Below are positions 26,910 through 35,103 of a stretch of 59,821 bases of DNA, piece after piece. The position numbers were made by a program, and so were the translations under genes. Position 1 is the first letter of the stretch. Each line of letters starts with the position of its first letter. The notes under the pieces were generated by a model. That model made no database searches. It was given only the letters and a program-made list of their open reading frames with translations, and was not told the DNA's origin. The stretch covers positions 1-59,821 of the forward strand of contig CAIXGS010000067.1 in the NCBI GenBank assembly GCA_903919125.1, given 5' to 3'. Source of the DNA: an uncultured Spartobacteria bacterium (GTDB lineage: Bacteria; Verrucomicrobiota; Verrucomicrobiia; Chthoniobacterales; Chthoniobacteraceae).

Positions 26910-28028
26910 TTACTTGAACTTTGCTTCAATCCCAATAATCATTTGTTCGAGCCACTCGTAACTGGGTGGGTCAATCACATCGACAAGAATTTCGGGCACG
27001 TGCACGCCTCGTTTCGCCCAAGTCTCAGGGCCCTTGAGGTCGCCTCCCGTGCGGAAACCGTATTCATGGGCGAGTTCCCGAAGCGCAGGATTGTTCTCCA
27101 ACGCATCACCCAAACGCGCGCCCGATGAGGTGAACGGCACGAGCACGTGCTTAGAGAAAACAGTGGGTTTTGGGTACATTAATACCATCTCGCCCTTGAG
27201 TCGCTCTGGATTTTTCAACCAAAACTCGACCAGTTGTGACTCGTAAACAACCAAAAGGGGCGCCTTTCCCATGCCGAGTGCTAGATAATCCTCAAAGGGA
27301 CCAGCGGAGGACTGCTCCTGAAAACCTTGCTTGAGGAAAAGTGGGGCAACCTTCGAGATTGCTCGCGTCGCCTCCTCTGCACTTTGCACGATTTGCTGCT
27401 GATTTGCGACGTAACTGGCCAGCGCGAGGTACATCGCTGCGGAATTGGATGTGCGCACATCTGTGGAATTCACCAGCACCGCTTTGTTCGTCGGAAAAGC
27501 CTCGCTGGAGGGTAGTTCTTTCCAGCGCACCCCCTTTTCGACTAAAGCCAGCAGAGCGGGAAGGTCGACCACGTAGTAAAAGTCACCCTCTTTCGTAGCG
27601 ATTTTGTTGGCTACGAGGATCTCGGCGATCGGGCGCCAACTGGCAAAAACAATGGGTGTGTAGAACGGTCGATAGACGTTCGAGGCCTTCGCTTGAGCTT
27701 GCAATTGGAATGCTGCGGGGGCGCCAGAGGGGAAGCCAAAATCGTACTTCTCTGGATCAAACCGCTTGGCGATTGCGCGGGAACCGGCTTTCTCAACGGT
27801 TACCGTAAGGCCCAGTCCAGCAAGAACTTTTTGAACGCGGACATCGGCAAAAAAGGCTTCTTTTTCCGAGCCGATCAAGCCCTTGAGGGTCGCCTGTTTT
27901 TGGCGCTCCGACAGCGCAAGTGCATCGGTTGCCCGTTCTAATTGAAGTTGCGAATGGGAATACCAGACACCCGATATGATGGCTCCCAGCAACGCCACAG
28001 CAATGAGAGGGGCTATGATTTTGCGCAT
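26910..28028 (-). CDS. Membrane-anchored solute-binding-like protein of the TelA cluster
   Basis: ATG 28028 is chosen because it opens directly on MRKIIAPLIAVALLGAI, an uncleaved anchor (residues 4-21); the frame extends to 28076. Residues 20-45 are a coiled coil (LQLERATDALALSERQ). The rest resembles a type II periplasmic binding fold: YDFGFPSGAPAAF, VLVNSTDVRTSNSAAMYLAL, LLVVYESQLVEFW and MYPKPTVFSKHVLVPF. The spacing of these blocks parallels the solute-binding half of the downstream vWA lipoprotein, so both may bind related ligands. It is the first gene of the cluster, 125 bp before TelA. The ligand is unknown. Confidence 0.75.
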   Translation of the reverse strand: MRKIIAPLIAVALLGAIISGVWYSHSQLQLERATDALALSERQKQATLKGLIGSEKEAFFADVRVQKVLAGLGLTVTVEKAGSRAIAKRFDPEKYDFGFPSGAPAAFQLQAQAKASNVYRPFYTPIVFASWRPIAEILVANKIATKEGDFYYVVDLPALLALVEKGVRWKELPSSEAFPTNKAVLVNSTDVRTSNSAAMYLALASYVANQQQIVQSAEEATRAISKVAPLFLKQGFQEQSSAGPFEDYLALGMGKAPLLVVYESQLVEFWLKNPERLKGEMVLMYPKPTVFSKHVLVPFTSSGARLGDALENNPALRELAHEYGFRTGGDLKGPETWAKRGVHVPEILVDVIDPPSYEWLEQMIIGIEAKFK

Positions 28029-28093
28029 TCTGATGAAATTAGGGTGCTTCCCGACGAGTAGGAAATTTCTTTTCACCCCCCGGCACGATTTCC

Positions 28094-28330
28094 TCAGTCT
28101 GGACGCGGGAGCGTGAAGGAGACTTGCTTCTGCCCGATTTCAGGTGTGGCGTACAGCGAAATCCAGCCATTATGTGGCGCGGCGGCTTTGATTTCCGTTG
28201 CCAATCCAAACACCTTCGCAAGTTCCGTATTTGGACATCCAAACGTGCTCGGACGGCCCCGATCAAAGGCGTACAGAATCTTAGACGGGGGCTTTGTTTG
28301 GGTCAGCGCCTTTTGTAACTGCCTGATAAT
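28094..28330 (-). pseudogene. Remnant of a sensor histidine kinase ATPase domain
   Basis: The minus strand reads VFGLATEIKAAAPHNGWISL, then ATPEIGQKQVSFTLPRPD, before a TGA at 28094-28096. The G-L-A-T, N-G-W-I and F-T-L-P pattern matches the C-terminal end of HATPase_c domains of histidine kinases. The frame is open upstream for about 50 more residues but has no ATG and runs into the tRNA-Ser 3' end. No N-terminal part of a kinase exists nearby. It is probably the tail of a kinase gene truncated at the tRNA. Confidence 0.4.
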
Positions 28331-28336
28331 GAAAGT

Positions 28337-28427
28337 GGCGGAAGGGGGGGGATTCGAACCCCCGGTCAGATTTCTCCAACGTTCGATTTCGAGTCGAGTG
28401 CTTTAAACCGGGCTCAGCCACCCTTCC
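28337..28427 (-). tRNA. tRNA-Ser (anticodon CGA)
   Basis: The 91-nt minus-strand gene has a 7-bp acceptor stem (28421-28427 with 28341-28347), discriminator G and encoded CCA (28337-28339). The T arm contains GGTTCGAATCC. The long variable arm (TTGGAGAAATCTGACC region) is that of a class II tRNA. The anticodon loop is CTCGAAA, so the anticodon is CGA, reading UCG. The pair at the outer end of the anticodon stem is a C-A mismatch. Confidence 0.93.
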
Positions 28428-28565
28428 GTTACATTTCCAAATGTAGAAGCCCGCGCGGGGAGCGCAAACTTAAATTGCGTCGTTGCGTGTGCGTGACGGC
28501 TTTCTCAAGCGAAGACGCGTGATTTTGACGAAGGCCGCTCTATCCCAACGCGAGGGCTCTCGGCT

Positions 28566-29540
28566 CTACTTCGCAACCTTGGGATCAAGGTTCGCTGCGA
28601 GTTCGTCTTCGGTAACTTTTGAGTTCACCCCGTCGACGGGCACCTCTGCTTTGGCCGTCCATAGAATGGCGTTAAGGACAAGCTTGCGCTGGTCTTCGTT
28701 GGCCCATCCCTTGTGGAAGTGTCCTCCAGTGAATCCGAAGCCGCGACCGCCACCCTCACGCTGAACGGCCCATGCTGTGTGTTGCGGTTTCTTTTCTTCG
28801 AGGACTTCGCGTTTTTGTTCGGGGTTACCGCTGTGGGAGCCCTCGCCGCGTTGCGTCGTAGACTCGGGTGCCAATGCGCTAAGAATAGGCGTGACGCCGC
28901 TCATTCCTGCGCGGAAGCGCATGTGGTAGTACCATTCATCGGTAGTGCTGAACGGTTTGACACCATTGCTGATAGGGTGCTTTGGGAAAGCTGTGTAATT
29001 GGCTTCCCAGTGCGGATTCACCGACCAGAACTGTTCAAAGTAGCCACCCAACCAATTTAAAAACTCCTTGGATCCTGGGCCGTCAGAGGAGCGTTCTGGC
29101 GGGGGAACCTGCTTGAGGGGCTTGCCGTCAGGACCGATCTCGGGCTGGGGCCAGCCCACTTTATTGAAGGCGGGTTCAACAGCGTAATGAAGGCAGACAA
29201 GGCCGCAGCCGCGCTTCATCTGCGCGTCGAGTTGCTCGAGATGGGGAATCGCGGGATGTTTGGCGCCACCATCGGAGTAGATCACAATGGTGTCGGCTTT
29301 GTTAATGGCGGCGTCATCGGGCCAGTTTCCGTTTAGGGAGAACTCAGCGACGACAAGGTTAGAGGCGTTATCGTTGAGGCATTTTGCGAGGAGTTGAACC
29401 CCGGCGTTGTGCTCGTGCTGACCGGGGCCGTGGCTGGGTTTTCCGGCAATGAACAGGACGTTGCGTTTGGCGTCAGCGGCGTTGGTGTGGGGAAGGAAGG
29501 CGGCGAGGCAAAGGAGAGTTAGGGAGGAGAATTTGAACAT
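28566..29540 (-). CDS. Exported ThuA-domain protein
   Basis: The 324-residue protein has a signal peptide (1-21, ending HTNA). The ThuA fold, a class I glutamine-amidotransferase-like relative, shows in KRNVLFIAGKPSHGPGQHEH, IVIYSDGGAKHPAIPH, RGCGLVCLHYAVE and RGFGFTGGHFHKGWANE. ThuA of rhizobia is involved in converting trehalose toward 3-keto forms. Exported versions are abundant in PVC bacteria and are linked with keto-sugar processing. The neighbours DUF1080 and a sugar epimerase fit that theme. A strong terminator just upstream separates its transcription from theirs. Confidence 0.9.
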   Translation of the reverse strand: MFKFSSLTLLCLAAFLPHTNAADAKRNVLFIAGKPSHGPGQHEHNAGVQLLAKCLNDNASNLVVAEFSLNGNWPDDAAINKADTIVIYSDGGAKHPAIPHLEQLDAQMKRGCGLVCLHYAVEPAFNKVGWPQPEIGPDGKPLKQVPPPERSSDGPGSKEFLNWLGGYFEQFWSVNPHWEANYTAFPKHPISNGVKPFSTTDEWYYHMRFRAGMSGVTPILSALAPESTTQRGEGSHSGNPEQKREVLEEKKPQHTAWAVQREGGGRGFGFTGGHFHKGWANEDQRKLVLNAILWTAKAEVPVDGVNSKVTEDELAANLDPKVAK

Positions 29541-29605
29541 AGTCTGAGTTATTAAAGTTAGGGCGGGCTAAAAATAATTGGTCTACGGAGAAAAGTTATA
29601 TCTGC

Positions 29606-29645
29606 AAAAAGGGTCACGAAAGCAAAAAGCGCCTTCGTGACCCTT
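29606..29645 (-). terminator. Rho-independent terminator after the DUF1080 gene
   Basis: Perfect 12-bp arms, AAGGGTCACGAA (29609-29620) and TTCGTGACCCTT (29634-29645), enclose a 13-nt loop. On the minus strand the hairpin is followed by a run of five T (complement of 29606-29610). It lies 22 bp past the DUF1080 stop and should end the epimerase-DUF1080 transcript. Confidence 0.88.
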
Positions 29646-29667
29646 GATGTAAAGCTCTAGAAGTAAA

Positions 29668-30414
29668 CTACTTCACAGACTTAAGTTTGATATCTTTAAA
29701 CTCAACGATCATCGGAGCGCCGGCGTGCATTTGAAGCGCTAGAACGCCTTCCTTTGCGCCCTTTTCATCTTGGTCCGTTACATCGACGGTTTTTTTCCCG
29801 TTAATGAAATGCTCCAAGTGGTTTCCCTTGGCTATGATCACGTAGTCATTCCATTCTGCGATGTGGATGGAGTCTTGGATTTCTTGGGAAACTCCGACCG
29901 AGCCAGTCACCTCAACGACGTGCTTTCCAGAATCGTTGGGGTTAGCTTTGATTACAGTTTGCTCACCCCGTTTTGCTAAAATCCCGCGCCCTTTTTCCTC
30001 GTAAAGGATGCCGGAATAAGTTTTCCCAGTTTCCATGTCGGCCTGATACCCGCCGACAATCGGTCCGTCTGGGCCAGCACTTTTTACTTCACTACGATAC
30101 TGGATTCCTGAGTTGCCCCAATCGCTGGGCATACGGAACTTGGCGTGGAGCTCAAAGTCACCGACTTTACCGCCCGTCCAAACCAGGAAGGTGTTGTGCC
30201 GAAGCGTGCTTTTTTTAGCATTCGCGGGATCCACCGTGGTTTCACCGTGGATGACTCCGTCCTTCACGGACCAGAGGGCGGTGTTGCCCTCCCAGCCTGA
30301 CAGATCCTTGCCGTTAAAGAGCGATTGTTCTTCAGCGGATGCGGACGCCGAGAGTATTGCACTCGAGAGCGTTACACAACAAGCGAAGGCGAGCAGGCTG
30401 GGAGGCAATTTCAT
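29668..30414 (-). CDS. Exported DUF1080 protein (3-keto-disaccharide hydrolase family)
   Basis: The 248-residue protein has a signal peptide (1-27, ending ASASA). The DUF1080 jelly-roll begins SLFNGKDLSGWEG. It continues with WSVKDGVIHGETTV, DFELHAKFRMPSDWGNSGIQYRS, GYQADMETGKTYSGILY and HFINGKKTVDVTD, ending IVEFKDIKLK. Family members hydrolyse 3-keto-glycosides, but for most PVC paralogues the substrate is not known. It follows the epimerase gene by 18 bp and is closed by the terminator at 29606-29645, so the two form an operon. Confidence 0.92.
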   Translation of the reverse strand: MKLPPSLLAFACCVTLSSAILSASASAEEQSLFNGKDLSGWEGNTALWSVKDGVIHGETTVDPANAKKSTLRHNTFLVWTGGKVGDFELHAKFRMPSDWGNSGIQYRSEVKSAGPDGPIVGGYQADMETGKTYSGILYEEKGRGILAKRGEQTVIKANPNDSGKHVVEVTGSVGVSQEIQDSIHIAEWNDYVIIAKGNHLEHFINGKKTVDVTDQDEKGAKEGVLALQMHAGAPMIVEFKDIKLKSVK

Positions 30415-30432
30415 AACCTTATTTTGTATCGA

Positions 30433-31638
30433 CTACTTCTTGGACTTGGTGGAGGGTGCTTTTTTGGGAGCAGTTTTGGCGGGAGCCTTCGCAGCAGCTT
30501 TGGCGGGAGCCTTCACAGCGGCTTTGGCAGGAGCCTTCACAGCGGCTTTGGCAGGAGCCTTCACAGCGGCTTTGGCAGGAGCCTTCACAGCGGCTTTGGC
30601 AGGAGCCTTCACAGCGGCCTTCACAGCGGCTTTGGCGGGAGCCTTCACAGCGGCTTTGGCGGGAGCCTTCACAGCGGTTTTAGCAGCAGGTTTGGTGGTA
30701 GGTGCGTTTTTTTTATGTGGTTTCGCGCTCATGTGTAGGGTGTTGGGGGTGGTTTTGGTTTCAACAGTGAGTGTTTTCTTACCTTTCGTCTTGCTTGAAA
30801 AGAGTCGTTTCAGATTCGCCAGACCTTTCACGGCGATGTCGTCGCGTTTGGGTTCCATCTTGCGCCAGATTGCTGCAGCGGCGGCGATGACCTTCACGTC
30901 TTGAGTGAAGGATTCGATAACCACATCACCGTGGTAACCGATGTCTTGCAGAGCCTCTACGATCGGCCCCCAGTTGAGTGAGTCGTTGCCGGGGGTTCCC
31001 CGATCCGTGCCACAAGCGTGGAAGTGCGTCAGGCGTGCGCCAGCCCTGCGGATGGCATCAGCTTGATTCTTCTCTTCGATGTTCATGTGGAACGTGTCCA
31101 AGTGCAGATTCACATTCTTGGCCCCTACCGCTTTGACTAACTTCAGCCCCTGCTCGCAGGTGTTGAGGAAGTCGGTTTCAAAACGGTTCAAAGGTTCGAC
31201 CACTAATTCGACGCCGGCTTGCTGCGCGAGTTTGGCAAGTTCCTTGAGGTTTTTCACGACAGCCGCGAACTCGGTTTTTTGATCCGCAGGGGAGACCGGG
31301 CCTTTCTTTCCGACTACGGAATACAACGGACCAATAATTTTTGGGCAGCCCATTTCAGCCGCCTGTTTGATAAGCGCGGCGATGTAATTGAAGCCTTCTT
31401 TTTGTTCTGCAGCGGAGCCACGCAAATCGCGTCCGGGGCCCATACAGGCGCAAATGGAGCCGATGGCTATGCCTGCCTTTGCTGCTGCCGCTTTGAGCGC
31501 AGCGGGGTCGATGTGCTCGGGCGCTTCCACTGGAATCTCGACGGTATCGAAGCCCCAAGATTTAAATTTTTTGAACAACTGGACGCTTTCCGTTTTGAAG
31601 GGGGAGACGAAGAGGAAAGAGTTAATTCCGAAACGCAT
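30433..31638 (-). CDS. Sugar 3-epimerase-like TIM barrel with a Lys/Ala/Pro-rich H1-like tail
   Basis: ATG 31638 opens on MRFGINSFLFVSPF; upstream codons to 31743 do not fit. Residues 1-285 are a D-tagatose/D-psicose 3-epimerase-type barrel with a complete metal site: Glu148 in VVEPLNRFETDF, Asp181 in LHLDTFHMN, His207 in THFHACG and Glu242 in VVIESF. Residues 303-401 are a basic tail of KAPAKAAV repeats ending KKAPSTKSKK, like histone H1 or bacterial Hc1/AlgP tails. The tail has its own Met303 (MSAKPHKK), so a separate short product by internal initiation is possible. The gene pairs with DUF1080 downstream. Confidence 0.85.
   Translation of the reverse strand: MRFGINSFLFVSPFKTESVQLFKKFKSWGFDTVEIPVEAPEHIDPAALKAAAAKAGIAIGSICACMGPGRDLRGSAAEQKEGFNYIAALIKQAAEMGCPKIIGPLYSVVGKKGPVSPADQKTEFAAVVKNLKELAKLAQQAGVELVVEPLNRFETDFLNTCEQGLKLVKAVGAKNVNLHLDTFHMNIEEKNQADAIRRAGARLTHFHACGTDRGTPGNDSLNWGPIVEALQDIGYHGDVVIESFTQDVKVIAAAAAIWRKMEPKRDDIAVKGLANLKRLFSSKTKGKKTLTVETKTTPNTLHMSAKPHKKNAPTTKPAAKTAVKAPAKAAVKAPAKAAVKAAVKAPAKAAVKAPAKAAVKAPAKAAVKAPAKAAVKAPAKAAAKAPAKTAPKKAPSTKSKK
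30478..30678. repeat. 24-bp coding minisatellite
   Basis: About eight near-identical 24-bp units lie in tandem, encoding KAPAKAAV on the minus strand, with one unit shortened to KAAV. Adjacent units are identical or differ by one or two bases, so the array is young or homogenised. It encodes the basic tail of the epimerase-like protein. Copy number is likely variable between strains. Confidence 0.85.
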
Positions 31639-31797
31639 GGTAGTGAATGAGTAAGTTCCCGAGTAGTTGGGGCGCGGTGATCGAATAGCAAAAGCTATAC
31701 GCTGCTTTTGTTTTGGGCATAGCTCAATGCGGCGGTCAAGCACGCGAAGTAATTTTGAATCGTTGAACGCAAAATAATTTAAAAAAGCTGAGATTTT

Positions 31798-33639
31798 TCA
31801 ACTTTGCGCTCGGATAAATTGCGTAAGTTCGACAGTCGTTTCGTAACGTAAAAAAGGAGTTATGAGGTAGATAGAGCGAAAATGCTCCAGAGATCGCAGG
31901 CACATCTCCCGGGATAAGGCAACGCCAAGTGCCTGCCCTTCAGCTCCTTCCTTTCCCCTGAGCGCCTCTCGTACAGGGTCTGGAATCAGTATTCCTGGGA
32001 CCTCATTGTGCAGAAATTCAGCCTGCCGCCCGCTAAGCAGAGGCCAGATCCCAGGGAACACAGGGACCCCAAATTGCTTTGTGCAGCGAGCCAGAAGTTC
32101 AAGCCTCTCATGGTCGAAAACTGGTTGAGTCAGAACGTATTGTGCACCGGCAGCTAGCTTTCTTTCCAGGCGGTTTAATTGAGCGTCAATGTTGCGGACG
32201 TTCGGGTTGAAAGTGCAACCGGAGACGAAGCGGGTTGCCTGTTTAATGGACTTCCCATTTGCATTTACGCCAGTGTTGAATTGACTCACGATGCGAAGAA
32301 GTTCGATGGAAGTAACGTCGTAAACGGAAGTTGCGCCGGGATGATCGCCGACCTTTGCGGGGTCGCCTGTGAGCGGTAGCACGTGGTCGATTCCCAATGC
32401 AGCCATACCGAGCAGCTCGCTCTGTAGCCCAAGTAAGTTCTTATCCCTACAGGCTATATGCAGCAATGGAGTGATGCCCATGTGCTGTAGAACCGCTCCT
32501 ATGGCGAGGTTGCTTACGCGCAGAATTGCGAGAGAATTGTCTGCAAGCGTGATGGCGTCGGAACCCGCCTCGGTGAGGGCTCGGGCACCGGTGTAGTAGG
32601 CTTCTAGATCGAGTGTTTTGGGAGGATCTAACTCGGTGACAATGACCGTTTTACCTGATGCCAGTTTTTCCAATAGAGTCTTCTTCTCTTCTGTAGCAGG
32701 CTTGGATGTAGCGGGTTGTGGTTCACTTGAAATTCGAATGGAATGCGTTTTTAACGGAGCGGCTTTGCTCGAAACTGGTGCTTGATCGGCCAGCGCGTTT
32801 GCCAGTGCTGCGATGTGTTCGGGGCGTGTGCCGCAGCAGCCGCCTATGAGCTTCGCGCCCTGCTGAGCCATTTCTACCGCGACGCTCGCAAAGTATTCGG
32901 GCGAAGTATCATACTGAAAGTGACCTTCGCTGAAGCGGGGGTAGCCCGCGTTGGGAAATACAGCCAGAGGAAGATCCGCAGGCAGCTGCTCCACCAGACG
33001 TAACATCGCCTGTGGACCATGTGCGCAGTTGAGCCCTACTATGTCGACGCCCTCTGCGAGCAATGTGCGGAAGGCGTCCAGTATGGGTTGTCCGTCGCTC
33101 AGTCGCCCTTCTGCGGTACAGGAAAAGGAGCAAAGCGTTTCGCATGGCCGTAGTCCTTCTCGAGCGGCGAGTGCCTCGCGCATGGATTCAAGGTCGGGAA
33201 AAGTCTCAAAAAAAAGGAGATCCACGCCGCCATCGAGTAGGGCAGCGATTTGCTCGCGGAAAACTTCGCGCCGCGAAATATGCCGTTCAAGTGCTTGCTC
33301 CGCGTTAATACCCAAGGGTCCGATGCTTCCCGCAACGGTGACATGAAAGGAAGCCGCCGCTTCTTTTGCGATTCGAGCAGCAGCCAAGTTAATGTCGCGA
33401 GTTCTTTCTTGGAGGCCGTATTTTGAAAGGCGCAATTGATTTGCAGCAAAAGAGTTAGTCTCGATAAGTTGCGCTCCTGCCTGAAGGTAAGCGAGATGAA
33501 TCTCGCGCACAGCGTCATGTTGGGTGAGGCAGAGTTCTTCGAAACAGCGTGCCCAAGCCACTCCCCGTTCCATAAGCAGAGTACCCATGGCTCCGTCTGC
33601 GGGAAGAACGCGTTGTTGCAGCTTTTGAAGTAGGTTCAT
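31798..33639 (-). CDS. Bifunctional homocysteine S-methyltransferase/methylenetetrahydrofolate reductase
   Basis: From ATG 33639 the protein has 613 residues, the length of B. subtilis YitJ. Residues 1-285 are a Pfam S-methyl_trans domain: ADGAMGTLL, LIETNSF, with zinc ligands Cys205 (GLNCAHGP) and Cys268-Cys269 (GGCCGTRPEHI). After a Ser/Pro/Lys linker (286-320), residues 322-613 are a MTHFR barrel (VTELDPPK, LPLTGDPAKVGDHPG, QPVFD, FPGIWPL). Together they reduce methylene-THF and methylate homocysteine to methionine. The methyl donor of the first domain is not certain. It is divergent from hemL across 124 bp. Confidence 0.93.
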   Translation of the reverse strand: MNLLQKLQQRVLPADGAMGTLLMERGVAWARCFEELCLTQHDAVREIHLAYLQAGAQLIETNSFAANQLRLSKYGLQERTRDINLAAARIAKEAAASFHVTVAGSIGPLGINAEQALERHISRREVFREQIAALLDGGVDLLFFETFPDLESMREALAAREGLRPCETLCSFSCTAEGRLSDGQPILDAFRTLLAEGVDIVGLNCAHGPQAMLRLVEQLPADLPLAVFPNAGYPRFSEGHFQYDTSPEYFASVAVEMAQQGAKLIGGCCGTRPEHIAALANALADQAPVSSKAAPLKTHSIRISSEPQPATSKPATEEKKTLLEKLASGKTVIVTELDPPKTLDLEAYYTGARALTEAGSDAITLADNSLAILRVSNLAIGAVLQHMGITPLLHIACRDKNLLGLQSELLGMAALGIDHVLPLTGDPAKVGDHPGATSVYDVTSIELLRIVSQFNTGVNANGKSIKQATRFVSGCTFNPNVRNIDAQLNRLERKLAAGAQYVLTQPVFDHERLELLARCTKQFGVPVFPGIWPLLSGRQAEFLHNEVPGILIPDPVREALRGKEGAEGQALGVALSREMCLRSLEHFRSIYLITPFLRYETTVELTQFIRAQS

Positions 33640-33763
33640 GGAGTTTGGATAAAGTGCCGTGTTATTGGTGAAGCACGAAAGCGGGAAAATCAATGCGGCC
33701 AAGTTTCAAAGTGTGCTCTTGGGTTGCTGCGGCGTGATTTTGGGGGCTAATGTTTGGATATCC

Positions 33764-35050
33764 ATGGATACCCACGATCGTTCCTCAGCCCTCTTTGCCG
33801 CAGCCTGCAAGCTCATCCCCGGCGGAGTGAATTCTCCTGTACGCGCCTTTCGCGGTGTGGGAGGGGAGCCCTTCTTTGTGGACCGTGCAAAGGGTGCACA
33901 CATCTGGGATGTTGATGGCAATCGGTACGTTGATTTTGTGGGGACATGGGGCCCTGCGATTCTAGGGCATGCACCCAAGGTAGTTATCGATGCAATAAGC
34001 AACGCGGCCCAGAACGGGGTGAGTTTCGGAATACCTAATCCGTTCGAAGTGGAAATGGCGCAACTGATCGTGGACTGGGTGCCTTCGGTTGAAAAAGTGC
34101 GGATGGTTAGCAGTGGCACCGAGGCGACGATGTCGTGTATTCGTTTGGCGCGTGGCGCGACGGGACGGGACAAGATTTTGAAGTTTGAGGGGTGCTACCA
34201 TGGGCACGTGGATTCTCTCTTGGTAAAAGCGGGTAGCGGGGCGCTCACGCACGGACAGCCGGATAGCGCGGGTGTTCCAGCGGCGCTCGCGGCGCTTACC
34301 CTCACCATTCCATTTAATGATCTCGAGGCGTTACATGCGGTCTTTGCGGCGCACGGTCGGGAAATTGCGGCGGTCATCATCGAGCCAGTTCCTGCCAACG
34401 CGGGGCTGTACTTACCAAAGCCGGGTTTTCACGAGGCGTTGCGTAAGCTTTGCACCGATCATGAAACGGTGCTGATTTTTGATGAGGTGATGACCGGATT
34501 TCGTCTCGCAAAAGGCGGATATCAAGAGCTTTGCGGCATCGTGCCAGACCTCACTGCATTGGGTAAGGTCATCGGTGGTGGACTACCAGTGGGGGCTTTC
34601 GGCGGACGGACGGATTTAATGGACCATCTTTCTCCCCTTGGGCCTGTGTATCAAGCAGGCACGCTCTCCGGCAGCCCGCTTGCGATGGCGGCTGGCTTAG
34701 CGCAATTGCGGGAAATGGAGCGCATCGGGGGCTGGAAGCTACTGGAAGAGTTGGGCGCTGAATTTGAGCAGGGAGTGCGTCGGACGCTCTCACGCCTTAA
34801 GCTTCCTTATATTTTTCAGCGTATTGGTTCGATGTTTTGCCTCTATTTTACCGAGGGCGAAGTGCATGATCTCGCCTCCGCACAGCGCAGCGATAAGGCG
34901 GCGTTTGCCAAGTTTTTCCACGGCTGCCGCGAGAAAGGCGTGTATTTCGCACCGTCTCAGTTTGAGGCTGGATTTCTTTGCACCGGCCACACTGGGCTTG
35001 ATTTGAGTGAGACTGAGAGGATCACATCCTCGGTCCTCGAATCGCTTTAG
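33764..35050 (+). CDS. hemL: Glutamate-1-semialdehyde 2,1-aminomutase
   Basis: ATG 33764 gives 428 residues, the usual length; upstream in-frame codons do not align with the family. Fold type I PLP enzyme: VSSGTEATMSCIRLARG (phosphate-binding), YHGHVDSLL, IIEPVPANAG, FDEVMTGFR, and the Schiff-base lysine Lys268 in LGKVIGGG. It converts glutamate-1-semialdehyde to 5-aminolevulinate, the last C5-pathway step before the tetrapyrrole ring. Haem from this route would serve the many c-type cytochromes encoded here. The glycosidase-glycosyltransferase gene starts 53 bp downstream. Confidence 0.96.
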   Translation: MDTHDRSSALFAAACKLIPGGVNSPVRAFRGVGGEPFFVDRAKGAHIWDVDGNRYVDFVGTWGPAILGHAPKVVIDAISNAAQNGVSFGIPNPFEVEMAQLIVDWVPSVEKVRMVSSGTEATMSCIRLARGATGRDKILKFEGCYHGHVDSLLVKAGSGALTHGQPDSAGVPAALAALTLTIPFNDLEALHAVFAAHGREIAAVIIEPVPANAGLYLPKPGFHEALRKLCTDHETVLIFDEVMTGFRLAKGGYQELCGIVPDLTALGKVIGGGLPVGAFGGRTDLMDHLSPLGPVYQAGTLSGSPLAMAAGLAQLREMERIGGWKLLEELGAEFEQGVRRTLSRLKLPYIFQRIGSMFCLYFTEGEVHDLASAQRSDKAAFAKFFHGCREKGVYFAPSQFEAGFLCTGHTGLDLSETERITSSVLESL

Positions 35051-35103
35051 AGTGTGGCGGCTTGCCGCAATTGCTTTCTCCGATTACACCTCCGAATTGA
35101 TTC

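Noticed and set aside
30478-30678. CRISPR-like array
   Set aside because: The 24-bp units are contiguous with no spacers and encode KAPAKAAV in a longer protein.
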